Source: Candidatus Ozemobacteraceae bacterium
GTDB lineage: Bacteria; Muiribacteriota; Ozemobacteria; Ozemobacterales; Ozemobacteraceae
Assembly: GCA_035373905.1 (NCBI GenBank)
Contig: DAOSOK010000011.1
Span: forward strand, 61,554-125,553
DNA length: 64,000 nt
Direction: 5' to 3'
The translations under genes were made by a program, and so were the position numbers. How positions within the stretch are numbered: position 1 is the first letter of the stretch; every line of letters begins with the position of its first letter. Shown piece by piece: positions 52,424-61,815 of this stretch. Under the pieces are notes generated by a model. It was given only the letters and a program-made list of their open reading frames with translations, searched no databases and was not told the DNA's origin.

Positions 52424-55144
52424 TCAATCCTTCAGCTGCTCTTTGAGCGAAGCGAGCTTGTCGCGGAGCAGATCGCCGATCGTGTCGGAGAAGCCCTCCG
52501 ATGACTGTGCCTGGAACTTGCGGAGTTCGCGCTGGTCGCTGTCGAGAACCGCTTCCTTGATCGAGCACTTGAGCCGGCGGTTCTTGCGGTCGATCTCGAG
52601 AACCTTGAAGGTGACCTTGTCGCCTTCCTTCACGGCTTCGCTCGGGTGCTGAACGCGGTTCTGCGCGATCTGAGAGACGTGAATGAAGCCGGTCACGCCG
52701 TCGCACAGCTCGATCTCGACGCCGTTGTTGTCCAGCGTCTTGACGATGCCGCTCTGGATCGAGTTCGTCGGGAACCGCTTCTCGATGCCCTTCCACGGGT
52801 CATCGGACAGCCGGCGCAGCGAGAGGCCGATCTTCTGCTTGGACTTGTCGACTTCATAAACGCTGACCGTCACCTGGTCGCCGACCTTGAGGACCTGCGA
52901 CGGGTCTTTCACATCGTTGAGCCACGAGAACTCGGAAATGTGCAGCAGGCCTTCGAGGCCGTTCTCGAGCTGGACGAACGCCCCGTAAGTGACGAGGTTC
53001 TTCACGACGCCGGTGACGACATCGCCGACGTTGTACGTGTTGTCGAGGGCGTCCCACGGGTCGGTCATGGTCTGCTTGAGCCCGAGCGACAGGCGGCGGT
53101 TCTTGACGTCGATATTGAGGATCTTGACCTGGATCTCCTGGCCTTTTTCGAGCACTTCCTTCGGATGGTTGATCTTCTTGACCCAATCCATGTCGGAGAT
53201 GTGCAGCAGACCTTCGATGCCGTCGGCGATCTCGACGAAGGCGCCGAAGTCGGTCAGGTTGTTCACCTTGCCGGGAACGGTGTCGCCGATCTTGAACCGA
53301 CTCTCGATGCCGTCCCACGGATGGGACTGGGTGTCCTTATAGGAAAGGGAGATGCGCTTCTTGGTCTTGTCGATTTCCTTCACGACGACCTGGATCGAGT
53401 CGCCGGATTTGACGATGTCGCTGGGATGCCGCACGTTGCGCGCCCAGGACAGGTCGGAAATATGGACCAAGCCCTCGACGCCTTCTTCCAGCTCGACGAA
53501 CGCGCCGAAGTCCATCAGGTTCTTGACCTTGCCCTGATACCGGCGGCCGGGCTCGTAGCGCTGGTCGACGGTGGCCCACGGATCGTCCTTCTTCTGCTTG
53601 AGGCCAAGGCCGATCTTGCCCTTCTCGTTGTCGATCTTGAGAATCTTCGCCTCGATCTCCTCGCCGACCTGCACGACTTCCTTCGGATCCGTGATGACGG
53701 ACCAGCTCAGGTCGTTGCGGTGGATGAGGCCCTCGACCCCGTCGCCGAGATCGATGAACGCGCCGTACTCGACGATGCGGGAAACGGTCCCCTTGATCAT
53801 GTCGCCGACCTGATACTTCGAGAACAGCTCTTCGCGGCGCTTGTTGCGCGAACTCTCGACAACGGCGCGCTCGGACACGACGACGTTCTTCCGGCGGCGG
53901 TCGAACTCGGTCACGGTCATCGGGAACGACTTGCCCATGAACTCCTTGGTGTTCTTGCCGTGCGAAAGCTGGCTCTGGGGCAGGAAGGCGCGCACGCCGC
54001 CGATATCGACGTTGTAGCCGCCCTTGATGCGCTCCTTGAGCACGCCCTCGATCGGGGTCTTGTTGTTGAACGCGGTCTGGATGTCTTCCCAGGCGTCCGC
54101 TTCGCGGGCGCGGCGGTGGCTGAGGGTCAGCTGGCCATTTCCGTCGTCGACGCGTTTCACATACACGCGGATCTTCTCGCCGACCTTCAGGTCCTTCGTG
54201 CTGCCTTCGAACTCCTCGGAGGAAATGACGCCGTCGCTCTTGTAGCCGAGATCGACGTAGACGCCGGTCGGGGTGATCTCGATGATCGTTCCCGTCACGA
54301 TCGCGCCGTTGCGGATTGTTTTGAACTCACCGCTCATCTCCCGTTCGAGTTCTTCCATGGTCATGTTGGAATCGTCCATGGGGGCTTCCTGCTTGGATGT
54401 AGCGGTAGAATTCTTGTCTGACATACGTTCCTCCGTCTGGATATGGGCATCCTTGACTGTTGCGATTGAAATGATCCGGTCCACCACCTGTTCGATGGTA
54501 AGGTCGGTTGTATCCACGAGAACTGCACCGTCCGCCTGTTTCAGCGGGGCGACCTCACGATTGGAATCGATCTCGTCACGTTTCGCGATCTCTTCCATGA
54601 GGCTTTCGAGACTGCCGGCAAACCCCTTCGCCTGAAGCTCCTCGAGGCGTCTGCGGGCCCGCTCCCGGATGGAAGCGGTGAGGAATATCTTGGTTGCGGC
54701 TTCGGGAAACACGACCGTCCCGATATCCCGGCCGTCCACGACCCAGTGGCCCCGCGAGCCGATCTCGCGCTGCATCTTCGTCATGCACTCGCGAACCTTC
54801 GCGTCCTTGGCCACGTGGGAAACGTTCCGCGAAACCTCGGGATCGCGGATCGCTTCGGTGACGTCGTGATTATCGAGAAAGACCGCCGGAAGGGCCGAAC
54901 CCTTCCGCTCGACAAACCGGATGCTCGACGAACGAGCGCAGGTATACAGACGCTGCTGATCGGCGAAATCGATCTTGTTGCTCAAGGCCTTGAATGTGAT
55001 GGCGCGATACATCGCGCCGGTGTCCAGGTAGGACCATCCAAGCTTTTCGGCAACCCTCTTGGCGACGGTGCTTTTCCCCGCACCGGCCGGCCCATCGATC
55101 GCGATGACGCTCGCTGCGCGGGCATCACTCTTGCGATCTGACAT
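52424..55144 (-). CDS. cmk-rpsA: Fused cytidylate kinase - ribosomal protein S1
   Basis: 906 aa in one uninterrupted frame. Residues about 1-230 are a complete cytidylate kinase: IAIDGPAGAGKSTVAKRVA, YLDTGAMYRAITF, GRDIGTVVFP, and RRLEELQAKG in the lid. Residues about 241-906 are ribosomal protein S1 with about six S1 domains, each showing the DLGxGVEGLIHxxDLSW-type core (for example FGAFVELEEGVEGLVHISDLSW). S1 binds mRNA on the 30S subunit; Cmk makes CDP and dCDP. In many bacteria cmk and rpsA are adjacent; here no stop separates them. An internal ATG at 54424 with its own GGAGG marks the usual S1 start, so free S1 is probably also made. A GAGGAG 8 bases before the ATG at 55144 marks the kinase start; GTG 55147 is an alternative. 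Confidence 0.9.
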   Translation of the reverse strand: MSDRKSDARAASVIAIDGPAGAGKSTVAKRVAEKLGWSYLDTGAMYRAITFKALSNKIDFADQQRLYTCARSSSIRFVERKGSALPAVFLDNHDVTEAIRDPEVSRNVSHVAKDAKVRECMTKMQREIGSRGHWVVDGRDIGTVVFPEAATKIFLTASIRERARRRLEELQAKGFAGSLESLMEEIAKRDEIDSNREVAPLKQADGAVLVDTTDLTIEQVVDRIISIATVKDAHIQTEERMSDKNSTATSKQEAPMDDSNMTMEELEREMSGEFKTIRNGAIVTGTIIEITPTGVYVDLGYKSDGVISSEEFEGSTKDLKVGEKIRVYVKRVDDGNGQLTLSHRRAREADAWEDIQTAFNNKTPIEGVLKERIKGGYNVDIGGVRAFLPQSQLSHGKNTKEFMGKSFPMTVTEFDRRRKNVVVSERAVVESSRNKRREELFSKYQVGDMIKGTVSRIVEYGAFIDLGDGVEGLIHRNDLSWSVITDPKEVVQVGEEIEAKILKIDNEKGKIGLGLKQKKDDPWATVDQRYEPGRRYQGKVKNLMDFGAFVELEEGVEGLVHISDLSWARNVRHPSDIVKSGDSIQVVVKEIDKTKKRISLSYKDTQSHPWDGIESRFKIGDTVPGKVNNLTDFGAFVEIADGIEGLLHISDMDWVKKINHPKEVLEKGQEIQVKILNIDVKNRRLSLGLKQTMTDPWDALDNTYNVGDVVTGVVKNLVTYGAFVQLENGLEGLLHISEFSWLNDVKDPSQVLKVGDQVTVSVYEVDKSKQKIGLSLRRLSDDPWKGIEKRFPTNSIQSGIVKTLDNNGVEIELCDGVTGFIHVSQIAQNRVQHPSEAVKEGDKVTFKVLEIDRKNRRLKCSIKEAVLDSDQRELRKFQAQSSEGFSDTIGDLLRDKLASLKEQLKD
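54422..54437 (-). promoter_or_regulatory. Internal ribosome-binding site and ATG for S1 inside cmk-rpsA
   Basis: On the minus strand CGGAGGAACGT precedes the in-frame ATG at 54424 (GGAGG, 5-base spacing), at the exact kinase-S1 junction (IQTEER-MSDKNSTA). It allows S1 to be translated alone as a 666-aa protein. Confidence 0.65.
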
Positions 55145-55204
55145 CACGACGACTCCTCGAAAAATACGCCTTCGAAAAGGAAAGACGTAGACTTAGTGGC
55201 AGCC

Positions 55205-55233
55205 AATGTACACCATTTTTCGTCGTAATGCAA
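55205..55233 (-). promoter_or_regulatory. Putative sigma-70-type promoter of cmk-rpsA
   Basis: On the minus strand TTGCAT (55233-55228), a 17-base spacer and TACATT (55210-55205), about 60 bases before the kinase start. Best promoter match in the window after that at 40261. Confidence 0.6.
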
Positions 55234-55292
55234 GAGAAAAATATCGGCCGGAAACGCGCTCCCCCCGCGGCTTGCGGACGGCCCCGGCCGGT

Positions 55293-56594
55293 TCAGCGTG
55301 CGAGACTTCTCAGCAGCCGTTCGAATCCGGGAAACGAGATGTCGATATGCTCGGTGCCGCGAAGCCGCGTGACGCCGTCGGCGATCAGACCCGCGACCGC
55401 CAGGCTCATCGCCAGACGATGGTCGCCGTGCGATTCGCTCACGGCCGGCGCGCGCAGGCGCGGCCCACCGGCGATCCGGAAGCCGTCGTCCAGCTCCACG
55501 GCGTCGACGCCGAACGCCCGCAACTCCCGGATCATGCACTGGATCCGGTCGCACTCCTTGCGCCGGAGCTCGACCGCACCCCGCACCTCCGAAACGCCCT
55601 CGGCGACCGACATGGCCACGGCGAGCACGGGAAGTTCGTCGATCAGTCCCGGTACCTCCTCCGGCCCGATGGTGACCCCGTGAAGCCCGGCCCCGCCGAC
55701 GGCCACGTCGCCGCGCGGCTCCCAGTCGTCGTTCGGAGACGGGGAAATGCCGACGTTGCCGCCCATGCGCCGAAGAACCTCGAGATAGGCCGTGCGCCCC
55801 GGATTGAGCGAAAGATCGCGGAACGTGACGAGGCTGCCGGGCAGGCACGCCGCCGCGATGGCGATGAACGCCGCGCTGCTGGGATCGCCCGGGACGGTCA
55901 CGTCAAAAGCATGCGGTATAATACCGCCTGTTATAGTATGCTCGAGGCCCTCGGTCCGGACCGGGACGTCCATCAGCCGGAGCAAACGCTCCGTGTGATC
56001 CCGCGTGAGGAACGGTTCGCGCACCGTCGTCTCGCCGTCCGCCGACAGGCCGGCGAGCAGGATCGCCGACTTGACTTGCGCCGAGGCGACCTCCATCGTC
56101 CAGTCGATCGGATCGAGCAGCTCCCGCCCGCGGATCGCCAACGGCAGTCGCGAGCCGTCGTCGCGGCCGTCGATCGTCGCCCCCATCTCGCGCAGTGGTT
56201 CGACGATGCGCCGCATTGGGCGGTTCCGGAGGGAATCGTCGCCGGTCAGGACGGCGAAGACGGGGGCGCCCGCCAGGACGCCGGCGAGAAGGCGAGCGGT
56301 GGTTCCCGAGTTGAGACAGGGGAGAATACGCGACGGTTCTCGAAATCTCGCCGCGCCGCCGGGACCGTGGATCGTCGCCTCGGATTCGCCGTAATAATCG
56401 ATCTCGACGCCGAGAGCCCGCAGCGCTCCGACCGTCGCCGCGATGTCCCATCCCCGCCCGAGATGCCTGACCCGGCAGGGCCCGTCCGCGAGCGCGCCGA
56501 GAAGGAGCGTCCGGTGGGAGATGGATTTGTCGCCCGGCAGTTTCACCTCGCCGGCGAGTTTCGAAGCGCGCTGGATCTCGAACAGTTGCGTCAC
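55293..56594 (-). CDS. aroA: 3-phosphoshikimate 1-carboxyvinyltransferase (EPSP synthase)
   Basis: 433 aa enzyme of the shikimate pathway joining shikimate 3-phosphate and phosphoenolpyruvate. Visible: LPGDKSISHRTLLLGALADG, LNSGTTARLLAG, ASAQVKSAILLAGL, DPSSAAF, IDELPVLAVAMS and the C-terminal ESHGDHRLAMSLAVAG. The Gly-rich LPCLNSGTTAR in place of LGNAGT(A/S)xR suggests a class II or divergent class, which could affect glyphosate sensitivity. GTG start with GGGGAGAG 5-7 bases upstream. It precedes cmk-rpsA, the conserved aroA-cmk-rpsA gene order. An AT-rich codon patch lies at 55915-55940. Confidence 0.96.
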   Translation of the reverse strand: MTQLFEIQRASKLAGEVKLPGDKSISHRTLLLGALADGPCRVRHLGRGWDIAATVGALRALGVEIDYYGESEATIHGPGGAARFREPSRILPCLNSGTTARLLAGVLAGAPVFAVLTGDDSLRNRPMRRIVEPLREMGATIDGRDDGSRLPLAIRGRELLDPIDWTMEVASAQVKSAILLAGLSADGETTVREPFLTRDHTERLLRLMDVPVRTEGLEHTITGGIIPHAFDVTVPGDPSSAAFIAIAAACLPGSLVTFRDLSLNPGRTAYLEVLRRMGGNVGISPSPNDDWEPRGDVAVGGAGLHGVTIGPEEVPGLIDELPVLAVAMSVAEGVSEVRGAVELRRKECDRIQCMIRELRAFGVDAVELDDGFRIAGGPRLRAPAVSESHGDHRLAMSLAVAGLIADGVTRLRGTEHIDISFPGFERLLRSLAR

Positions 56595-56628
56595 GATATC
56601 TCTCCCCGGTCCGCCGGAATGAAATGTG

Positions 56629-57927
56629 TCAGGATGGTTTGCCGACCATGATCGCGAGAATCTGCTCGTCGGTCTCGAGCATTCCCGGCGCGGCGATGCG
56701 GCCGATGTTCCTCAGGCTCTCCTCGATCGTGTTGCCGATGACGCCGTTACTGAGAGGCAACCGGAGCCCCTCCATGGCCATGAACGCGCCCTGGAACGCG
56801 GCATCGACGGCGCAGACCAGCTTGACCGCACAGCCGACCTTGGCGCCGTCGCAAATAATACCGGTTATACTTGCCACCATATTGTTGACCGCCGCCCCGA
56901 TCGTGTCGAGGCCTCCTCCCAGCAGATGGGCGGCGCCCGCCGTCAGCCCGCTTCCGGCGCAGACGACGCAGCCGCACATGGCCGAGAGGGTGCCGGTGTG
57001 ATACTTCAGGATCGAGGTGACCGCGTGGGCGAGGGCCAGCGCCTCGGTGAGCTGGTCCTGCGTGCTGCGGAGCTGCTCGGCCAGAATGAAAAGCGGGAGC
57101 GTTACGGTGAGGCCCTGGTTCCCCGAGCCGGCCGAGGTCATGACCGGCAGGCTGCAGCCCGACATGCGGGCGTCGACCGCCGCGGAGGTGAGAAGTTTCG
57201 CCCGGTTGATCAGGTCGTTTCCCATCCAGCCGTTCTCGAGCAGCTTCCGGTACGCCAGGCCGATGTTGAGGCTTCCTTCGCCCTGCAGGCCGGCTTCCGC
57301 GACCTTCCGGTTCATCGCGACGCCTTCGAGCAGAAAGTCGCGCGTGCCGCGGCCGAGAAGCGGAAGCGAATGGTATAACTCGACGAATGGCATCTCGGCG
57401 ATGGCGCGTCGGCGCTCGATGACCTCACTCGAGGCCGAGCCCGGCTTCGGGGCAACCTTATGGACGACGCGGCCGTCTTTCTCCAGAAGCGTCAGGTTCT
57501 CGTGGCTGTCGGCGATGATCGCGCGGCCTGTACCTTGGTCGCTTTCGACATCCGCCTCGATCCGGAGTCCGGCCTGCTTCTGATCGATATGGAGTTGCAC
57601 CGCCCCGTCCGCAACCATCCGGCGTGCTTTCTCCAGCCACGCGGCGTCGATGCTCGACAACAGCCGCAGGTCCGGCGTCGCGTGAGGCGCGTGAACGCCC
57701 AGAGCCGCCGCAAGCGGGATGCCGTGCGCGCCCCCCGTGCCGGGGATGCCGACTTCCATCGCATTCTTGAACAGGTTCGTCGAGACGTTCAGCCTGATCT
57801 TCCGGACCGTCCCTCCCGCCTGACGCGCCGCATGGCACGCCGCAAGCGCGATGGTGACCGGTTCGGTACATCCGCAGGCCGCCTTGACGTCACACCGAAG
57901 AGCATTCTCGAACCGCTCGACCGACAT
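56629..57927 (-). CDS. CyuA/UPF0597-family L-serine or L-cysteine desulfidase-like enzyme
   Basis: 432 aa. The family is recognised by CDVKAACGCTEPVTIALA at the N-terminus, GIPGTGGAHGIPLAAALG, TSAGSGNQGLTVTLPL, MCGCVVCAGSGLTAGAAHLLGG and ICDGAKVGCAVKLVCAVDAA, whose four Cys residues are expected to hold an Fe-S cluster as in serine dehydratases. It probably cleaves L-cysteine (to sulfide, pyruvate and ammonia) or L-serine. ATG at 57927 follows GGGGGG by 4 bases; the earlier start at 57966 adds only 13 residues that are not conserved. An AT-rich codon patch is at 56855-56880. Confidence 0.88.
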   Translation of the reverse strand: MSVERFENALRCDVKAACGCTEPVTIALAACHAARQAGGTVRKIRLNVSTNLFKNAMEVGIPGTGGAHGIPLAAALGVHAPHATPDLRLLSSIDAAWLEKARRMVADGAVQLHIDQKQAGLRIEADVESDQGTGRAIIADSHENLTLLEKDGRVVHKVAPKPGSASSEVIERRRAIAEMPFVELYHSLPLLGRGTRDFLLEGVAMNRKVAEAGLQGEGSLNIGLAYRKLLENGWMGNDLINRAKLLTSAAVDARMSGCSLPVMTSAGSGNQGLTVTLPLFILAEQLRSTQDQLTEALALAHAVTSILKYHTGTLSAMCGCVVCAGSGLTAGAAHLLGGGLDTIGAAVNNMVASITGIICDGAKVGCAVKLVCAVDAAFQGAFMAMEGLRLPLSNGVIGNTIEESLRNIGRIAAPGMLETDEQILAIMVGKPS

Positions 57928-58013
57928 ACTGCCCCCCACCCATCTGAGTTCATGCAACTGTACCACGCCCGCGCTTCCCTCGCAACGAAACCGCGCGGAA
58001 AAGCCCTGCTGGT

Positions 58014-58036
58014 GTCGGGGCGGGTTTCACCCCGCT
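58014..58036. repeat. GGGGCGGGTTT-type palindrome, copy 3 (truncated)
   Basis: GTCGGGGCGGGTTTCACCCC, matching 31584-31612 in one arm. It lies in the 345-base intergenic region 57928-58272, which otherwise holds REP copy 3 and an AT-rich ATAAAATATATTG patch near 58086-58099, and no gene. Confidence 0.6.
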
Positions 58037-58119
58037 GTGAACACGATACTACTCGTCTCATATGTTAGGCGACAGCTATCACGAGTAAAATATATTGCCG
58101 CCGGACCGACATGGCACAG

Positions 58120-58183
58120 CCGTTCGCCCTGAGCTTGTCGAAGGGCGAGTGCATTCGTGCTTCGACAAGCTCAGCACGAACGG
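58120..58183. repeat. REP-like bi-hairpin repeat, copy 3
   Basis: GTTCGCCCTGAGCTTGTCG...GGGCGAG followed by ATTCGTGCTTCGACAAGCTC...CACGAACGG, the same unit as at 20401 and 38241, between divergent genes. Confidence 0.85.
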
Positions 58184-58272
58184 TATCGAGTATGCGGGTG
58201 ATTGTCGTGTTACCTGGGAGACGAGTAGTAATGTGTGGTATCTTCATGACAATCTGACGGCGGAGGTGCGGC

Positions 58273-59235
58273 ATGCTCGAGCGGCGGAAACTGGGAACAT
58301 CGGGCGTCGAGGTAACCAGACTGGGATTCGGAACCCTCACCATGAGCCCGATGCAGCGCGGACTCGACATCGAGGCCGGCGGCGATCTCCTGCTGCGCGC
58401 CCTGGAAGCGGGCATCCGGTTCATCGACACGGCGCAGATGTACGGCTCGTATCCGCAGGTTGCCTCGGCCCTGCGGCGCTGGACCGGCGAACGGCCGGTC
58501 GTTGCGACCAAGTCGGCGGCGAAAACCGAAGAGGCGATGAACGTCGCGATCGACGAGGCGCTGAACGCCCTCGGCCTGCCTGCCATCGACGTGTTCCTCC
58601 TCCACGCCGTGCGTGACGAAGCGGATTTCCGTGAACGTGAAGGGGCGCTGAACGCCCTGTTGGCCGCTAAACGGACCGGGCGCGTTCGCGCGATCGGCGC
58701 GAGTTCGCATTTCGTCGGAGTGATGCGGCTTCTTGCCGCCGACCCGCGGTTCGACGTGCTCCACCCGATGCTGAACCGCGACGGCTTCGGCATCATCGAC
58801 GAGTCGCTCGATGCGATGCTGGACGTGCTCGCCGGGGCAAAACGACAGGGAAAAGGCGCGTATGCCATGAAGCCCCTCGGCGGCGGGCACTTGCGGGGCG
58901 ACGCGAAAGCCGCCCTGGAATGGGTGCTCGGCAGACCCGAAGTCGATGCGATCGTCGTCGGGATGACCGGCGACGACGAGTTGAAGATGAACGTGGCGAC
59001 GGCATCCGGAAACCCCGTCGATCTCGAACTCGAACGGCGGGCGATGCATCAGCGACGCCGCCTCTTCATCAACGAGGCGCTCTGCCGTCATTGCGGCCTG
59101 TGCATCAGCCTCTGCCAGCAGAACGCCCTTTCGTTCCGGGAAGGGAAAACGGCGCCCGCCATCGACGAAAAGAAATGCATCGTCTGCGGCTACTGCGCCC
59201 CCGGCTGCCCCGCCTTCGCCATCAGAATAATATAA
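58273..59235 (+). CDS. Aldo/keto reductase with C-terminal 2[4Fe-4S] ferredoxin domain
   Basis: 320 aa. TIM-barrel AKR domain with the tetrad residues in GIRFIDTAQMYGSY (Asp, Tyr), VATKSA (Lys) and VFLLHAV (His), then a C-terminal ferredoxin module CRHCGLCISLC and CIVCGYCAPGCP. This fusion is typical of bacterial AKRs that may pass electrons through Fe-S clusters; substrate unknown. GGAGG lies 7 bases upstream. Its last codons are AT-rich and it is convergent with the propeller gene. Confidence 0.92.
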   Translation: MLERRKLGTSGVEVTRLGFGTLTMSPMQRGLDIEAGGDLLLRALEAGIRFIDTAQMYGSYPQVASALRRWTGERPVVATKSAAKTEEAMNVAIDEALNALGLPAIDVFLLHAVRDEADFREREGALNALLAAKRTGRVRAIGASSHFVGVMRLLAADPRFDVLHPMLNRDGFGIIDESLDAMLDVLAGAKRQGKGAYAMKPLGGGHLRGDAKAALEWVLGRPEVDAIVVGMTGDDELKMNVATASGNPVDLELERRAMHQRRRLFINEALCRHCGLCISLCQQNALSFREGKTAPAIDEKKCIVCGYCAPGCPAFAIRII

Positions 59236-59250
59236 AATAAGATATAATAA

Positions 59251-60243
59251 TCAGTCCGGGGCTTTGCTGGTGAGACTGCTCGCCTGGCCAGGACCGGGAA
59301 TGCCGGCGGTCTGCGCGGGGGCGATGACCAGGGTTGGGTGATACGCCGACTCGAGGCCGGGAAGTTCGATCTCGCGCTCGCACCCCGTTTCGAGAGACCG
59401 CCTGACGAGCCGAAAGTTCCCTTGCCGAAGCGACAGGAAGAGCGTCTCGCGTCCGTCGGGGGAAACGCTCGGTTGCCAGTCATACGGGCGGGCCTGGGAG
59501 ACCTGCTCTTCGTCCCAGGTGCCGTCGGGCCGGCGACGCAGCCGGAAAATGGCGGACGTCTGACCCACGCGTCGGGTGAACAATACGGGGTCTCCGCCGT
59601 TTGGACCGGTGGCGACTTGCCAGTTTCTCCCGCCGTGGACGATGGTCCGCTCGCTGCCGTCTGCAAGGTCGTGTTCGCACAGATCGAAGCTCCCGTCCGG
59701 GTTCACCCGCGACAGCAGGATGACGTTGGGGGCATACCATGCGGGCTGTCCCCCGGGGCGGCCATCCCCCGAAATTGTCTGCCAGGCGCTTTCGCGTCCG
59801 GGATGCTCCGCGAGATCGATCATGCCGACTTCGGTGGAGCCGTCCGGCAGCTCCAGCACCGCGAGAATCCGGTCGTCCCAGGGTGACGGCTGGGCCCAGC
59901 CAACGCTGGCTCCTGCCGAGGGCGAGTCCCAGCGCCAGCGTTCTTCGCCGGTCGGCGTGAACGCTGTCAGACCGAAGACGCCCGAGGCGCGCTGAACCGT
60001 CGCCAGGATGAGATCGTGCCGTGCCCAGTATGCGGGGTTCCCCTCGGGTTCGGGGGTTCTGGTGATCGGTTCGAGACGGATCGTCCCGGACGTTTCCGCG
60101 GCCCAGTACAAATCCCAGATGTTCTGACGCTTCCCTGAAAGCAGAAGCCGCTCTTCGGCCGTTGCGGCTGACGGATTCGCGAAGAAAAGACTGAACCAGA
60201 GAACCGCCGGTATGAGCGGAACCCTGGTGAGCGGCTCTTTCAT
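59251..60243 (-). CDS. Secreted TolB/WD40-like beta-propeller protein
   Basis: 330 aa. Signal peptide MKEPLTRVPLIPAVLWFSLFF...ATAEE, then six-bladed-propeller-like repeats with the PD40 pattern (WQPSVSPDGRETLFLSLRQGN, YWARHDLILATVQRASG, GQPAWYAPNVILLSRVNPDG). No catalytic residues visible. AGGAGG 5 bases before the ATG at 60243. May be a periplasmic protein-interaction module; no partner gene adjoins it. Confidence 0.8.
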   Translation of the reverse strand: MKEPLTRVPLIPAVLWFSLFFANPSAATAEERLLLSGKRQNIWDLYWAAETSGTIRLEPITRTPEPEGNPAYWARHDLILATVQRASGVFGLTAFTPTGEERWRWDSPSAGASVGWAQPSPWDDRILAVLELPDGSTEVGMIDLAEHPGRESAWQTISGDGRPGGQPAWYAPNVILLSRVNPDGSFDLCEHDLADGSERTIVHGGRNWQVATGPNGGDPVLFTRRVGQTSAIFRLRRRPDGTWDEEQVSQARPYDWQPSVSPDGRETLFLSLRQGNFRLVRRSLETGCEREIELPGLESAYHPTLVIAPAQTAGIPGPGQASSLTSKAPD

Positions 60244-60373
60244 GATGACCTCCTGCGGCGATGAAACCTGGCGTCGTGGTCGGCTCATTCTAGCAGATAC
60301 GGCTTCGGAGACAAAGCGTGTCCGTGACGTGGTGGTCGATTGATTCCTGCGCGACAAAAGACATGAGAGTGTT

Positions 60374-60439
60374 CCCGTTCGTGCTGAGCCTGTCGACGCA
60401 CGAGAGCCTCACGCCCTTCGACGAGCTCAGGGCGAACGG
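60374..60439. repeat. REP-like bi-hairpin repeat, copy 4 (inverted, diverged)
   Basis: GTTCGTGCTGAGCCTGTCGAC and CCCTTCGACGAGCTCAGGGC, the same two palindromes with changes, in the opposite order and orientation to copies 1-3. Confidence 0.8.
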
Positions 60440-60446
60440 ATGAGTT

Positions 60447-61694
60447 TCATTCTGGAGATGATCCGCCCAAGTGGCCTGCGAGAAAGCCGCTGGAAAACGC
60501 CCACTGGAGGTTGAACCCCCCGCACGGGCCGTCGAGGTTCAGCACCTCGCCGCAGAAGAAGAGACCTTTTACGAGCCGGCTTTCGAGTGTCTCGGGCCGG
60601 ATTTCCTTCAGGGAAACGCCGCCGCGCGTCGCCATCGCCTGTTCGAAACCTCCGTGCCCCGTCACCGTCAGCGGCGTCCAGGCGAGCAATTTGATCAGAC
60701 GGTCGCGAAGGGAGGGCGGGACCCGGCACGGCGCGAGAAACGGGTCGATACCGGCGAGAAGGCAGAGTTCGCGGGAAAGTGGCGCGGGAACGAGCGTTGC
60801 GACGAGTTCGCCGATGCGCAGCTGCGCGTGCTCGGATGCATATTTTCTGAGATGAATCCGTATTTCCTCTTCGTTTCTTCCTTTTGTGAGATTCGCGAGA
60901 AGAGGGACCTCGCCGTGACGCGCGAGCAGCGGTGTGATCTCGCGGGCAAGATCCAGAACGACGGGCCCGCGGATGCCCTCGTTCGTGAAGATCAGATCGC
61001 CGACGGCGCGCGCGTGCTTCGCTTTCGGGAGATCGATGCGCAGTTCCGCCTTGCCGATCGTGTCAGCCCGACAGTTCTTCACCCATGTCTCCTTCGTTTT
61101 GAGCGGCAGCATGGCGGGAAACACGTCCGTGACGGTGTGGCCGGTTGAGCGGGCAAAACCATATCCGTCGCCCGAGCCGCCGAGCGACGGATATCCCATG
61201 CCGCCTGTCGCGATTATTATATAATTAGATGAATAGAAATGGTCCGGGGTTTCCAGGCCCTCGACGCGGCCGTTCGCAAAGCGCAGGCGCTTCACCCGGC
61301 GCTCCGTCGCGACTTCGACGCCGAGTCGCGCCAGTTCGGCCTCGAGGGCAGACGTGACGGTTGCGGCGTCGTGCGTGACCGGGAACACCCGGAACCCGTC
61401 CGGCGCATGTGTCTGCACCCCGATCTCCGCGAGGAAGGCAATGAGGGCACGGTGGTCGAACGCTTCGAGAGCGGGCTTCATGAACCGGCCCTCCCGACCG
61501 AACCGGCCGATGAATGTCGCCGTGTCGAGGGTGTTGGTGATGTTGCACCGACCCCCGCCCGATGCCCGTAACTTGGCACCGGGGTGGGAACGTTGCTCGA
61601 TCACCAGTACCCGCGCTCTCCGTCGGGCCGCGGTGATGGCCGCCATCATCCCGGCCGGCCCCGCGCCCGCGACGATCAGATCCCACTGGCTCAT
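60447..61694 (-). CDS. HI0933-type FAD-dependent oxidoreductase (BaiN-like)
   Basis: 415 aa flavoprotein. FAD-binding Rossmann motif LIVAGAGPAGMMAAITAA, the family signature KLRASGGGRCNITNT, IIIATGGMGYPSLGGSGDGY and the C-terminal LFFCGEVLNLDGPCGGFNLQWAFSSG. The family includes poorly characterised NAD(P)H-dependent flavin oxidoreductases and the bile-acid enzyme BaiN. Ribosome-binding site AAGGAAG about 10 bases upstream. An AT-rich codon patch encoding SNYIII is at 61212-61232. It stands alone in an operon on this strand. Confidence 0.9.
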   Translation of the reverse strand: MSQWDLIVAGAGPAGMMAAITAARRRARVLVIEQRSHPGAKLRASGGGRCNITNTLDTATFIGRFGREGRFMKPALEAFDHRALIAFLAEIGVQTHAPDGFRVFPVTHDAATVTSALEAELARLGVEVATERRVKRLRFANGRVEGLETPDHFYSSNYIIIATGGMGYPSLGGSGDGYGFARSTGHTVTDVFPAMLPLKTKETWVKNCRADTIGKAELRIDLPKAKHARAVGDLIFTNEGIRGPVVLDLAREITPLLARHGEVPLLANLTKGRNEEEIRIHLRKYASEHAQLRIGELVATLVPAPLSRELCLLAGIDPFLAPCRVPPSLRDRLIKLLAWTPLTVTGHGGFEQAMATRGGVSLKEIRPETLESRLVKGLFFCGEVLNLDGPCGGFNLQWAFSSGFLAGHLGGSSPE

Positions 61695-61815
61695 ACGCGA
61701 CGATCTTCCTTCAGGCCATTGTATCGCTGAGAAGCTCCAAAAAACTTCGGATTCAGGGAGACATCCGCAGATTCAGGAGGGATCGGTATGCCAAACGAAT
61801 CCCACATCCCAGAAA

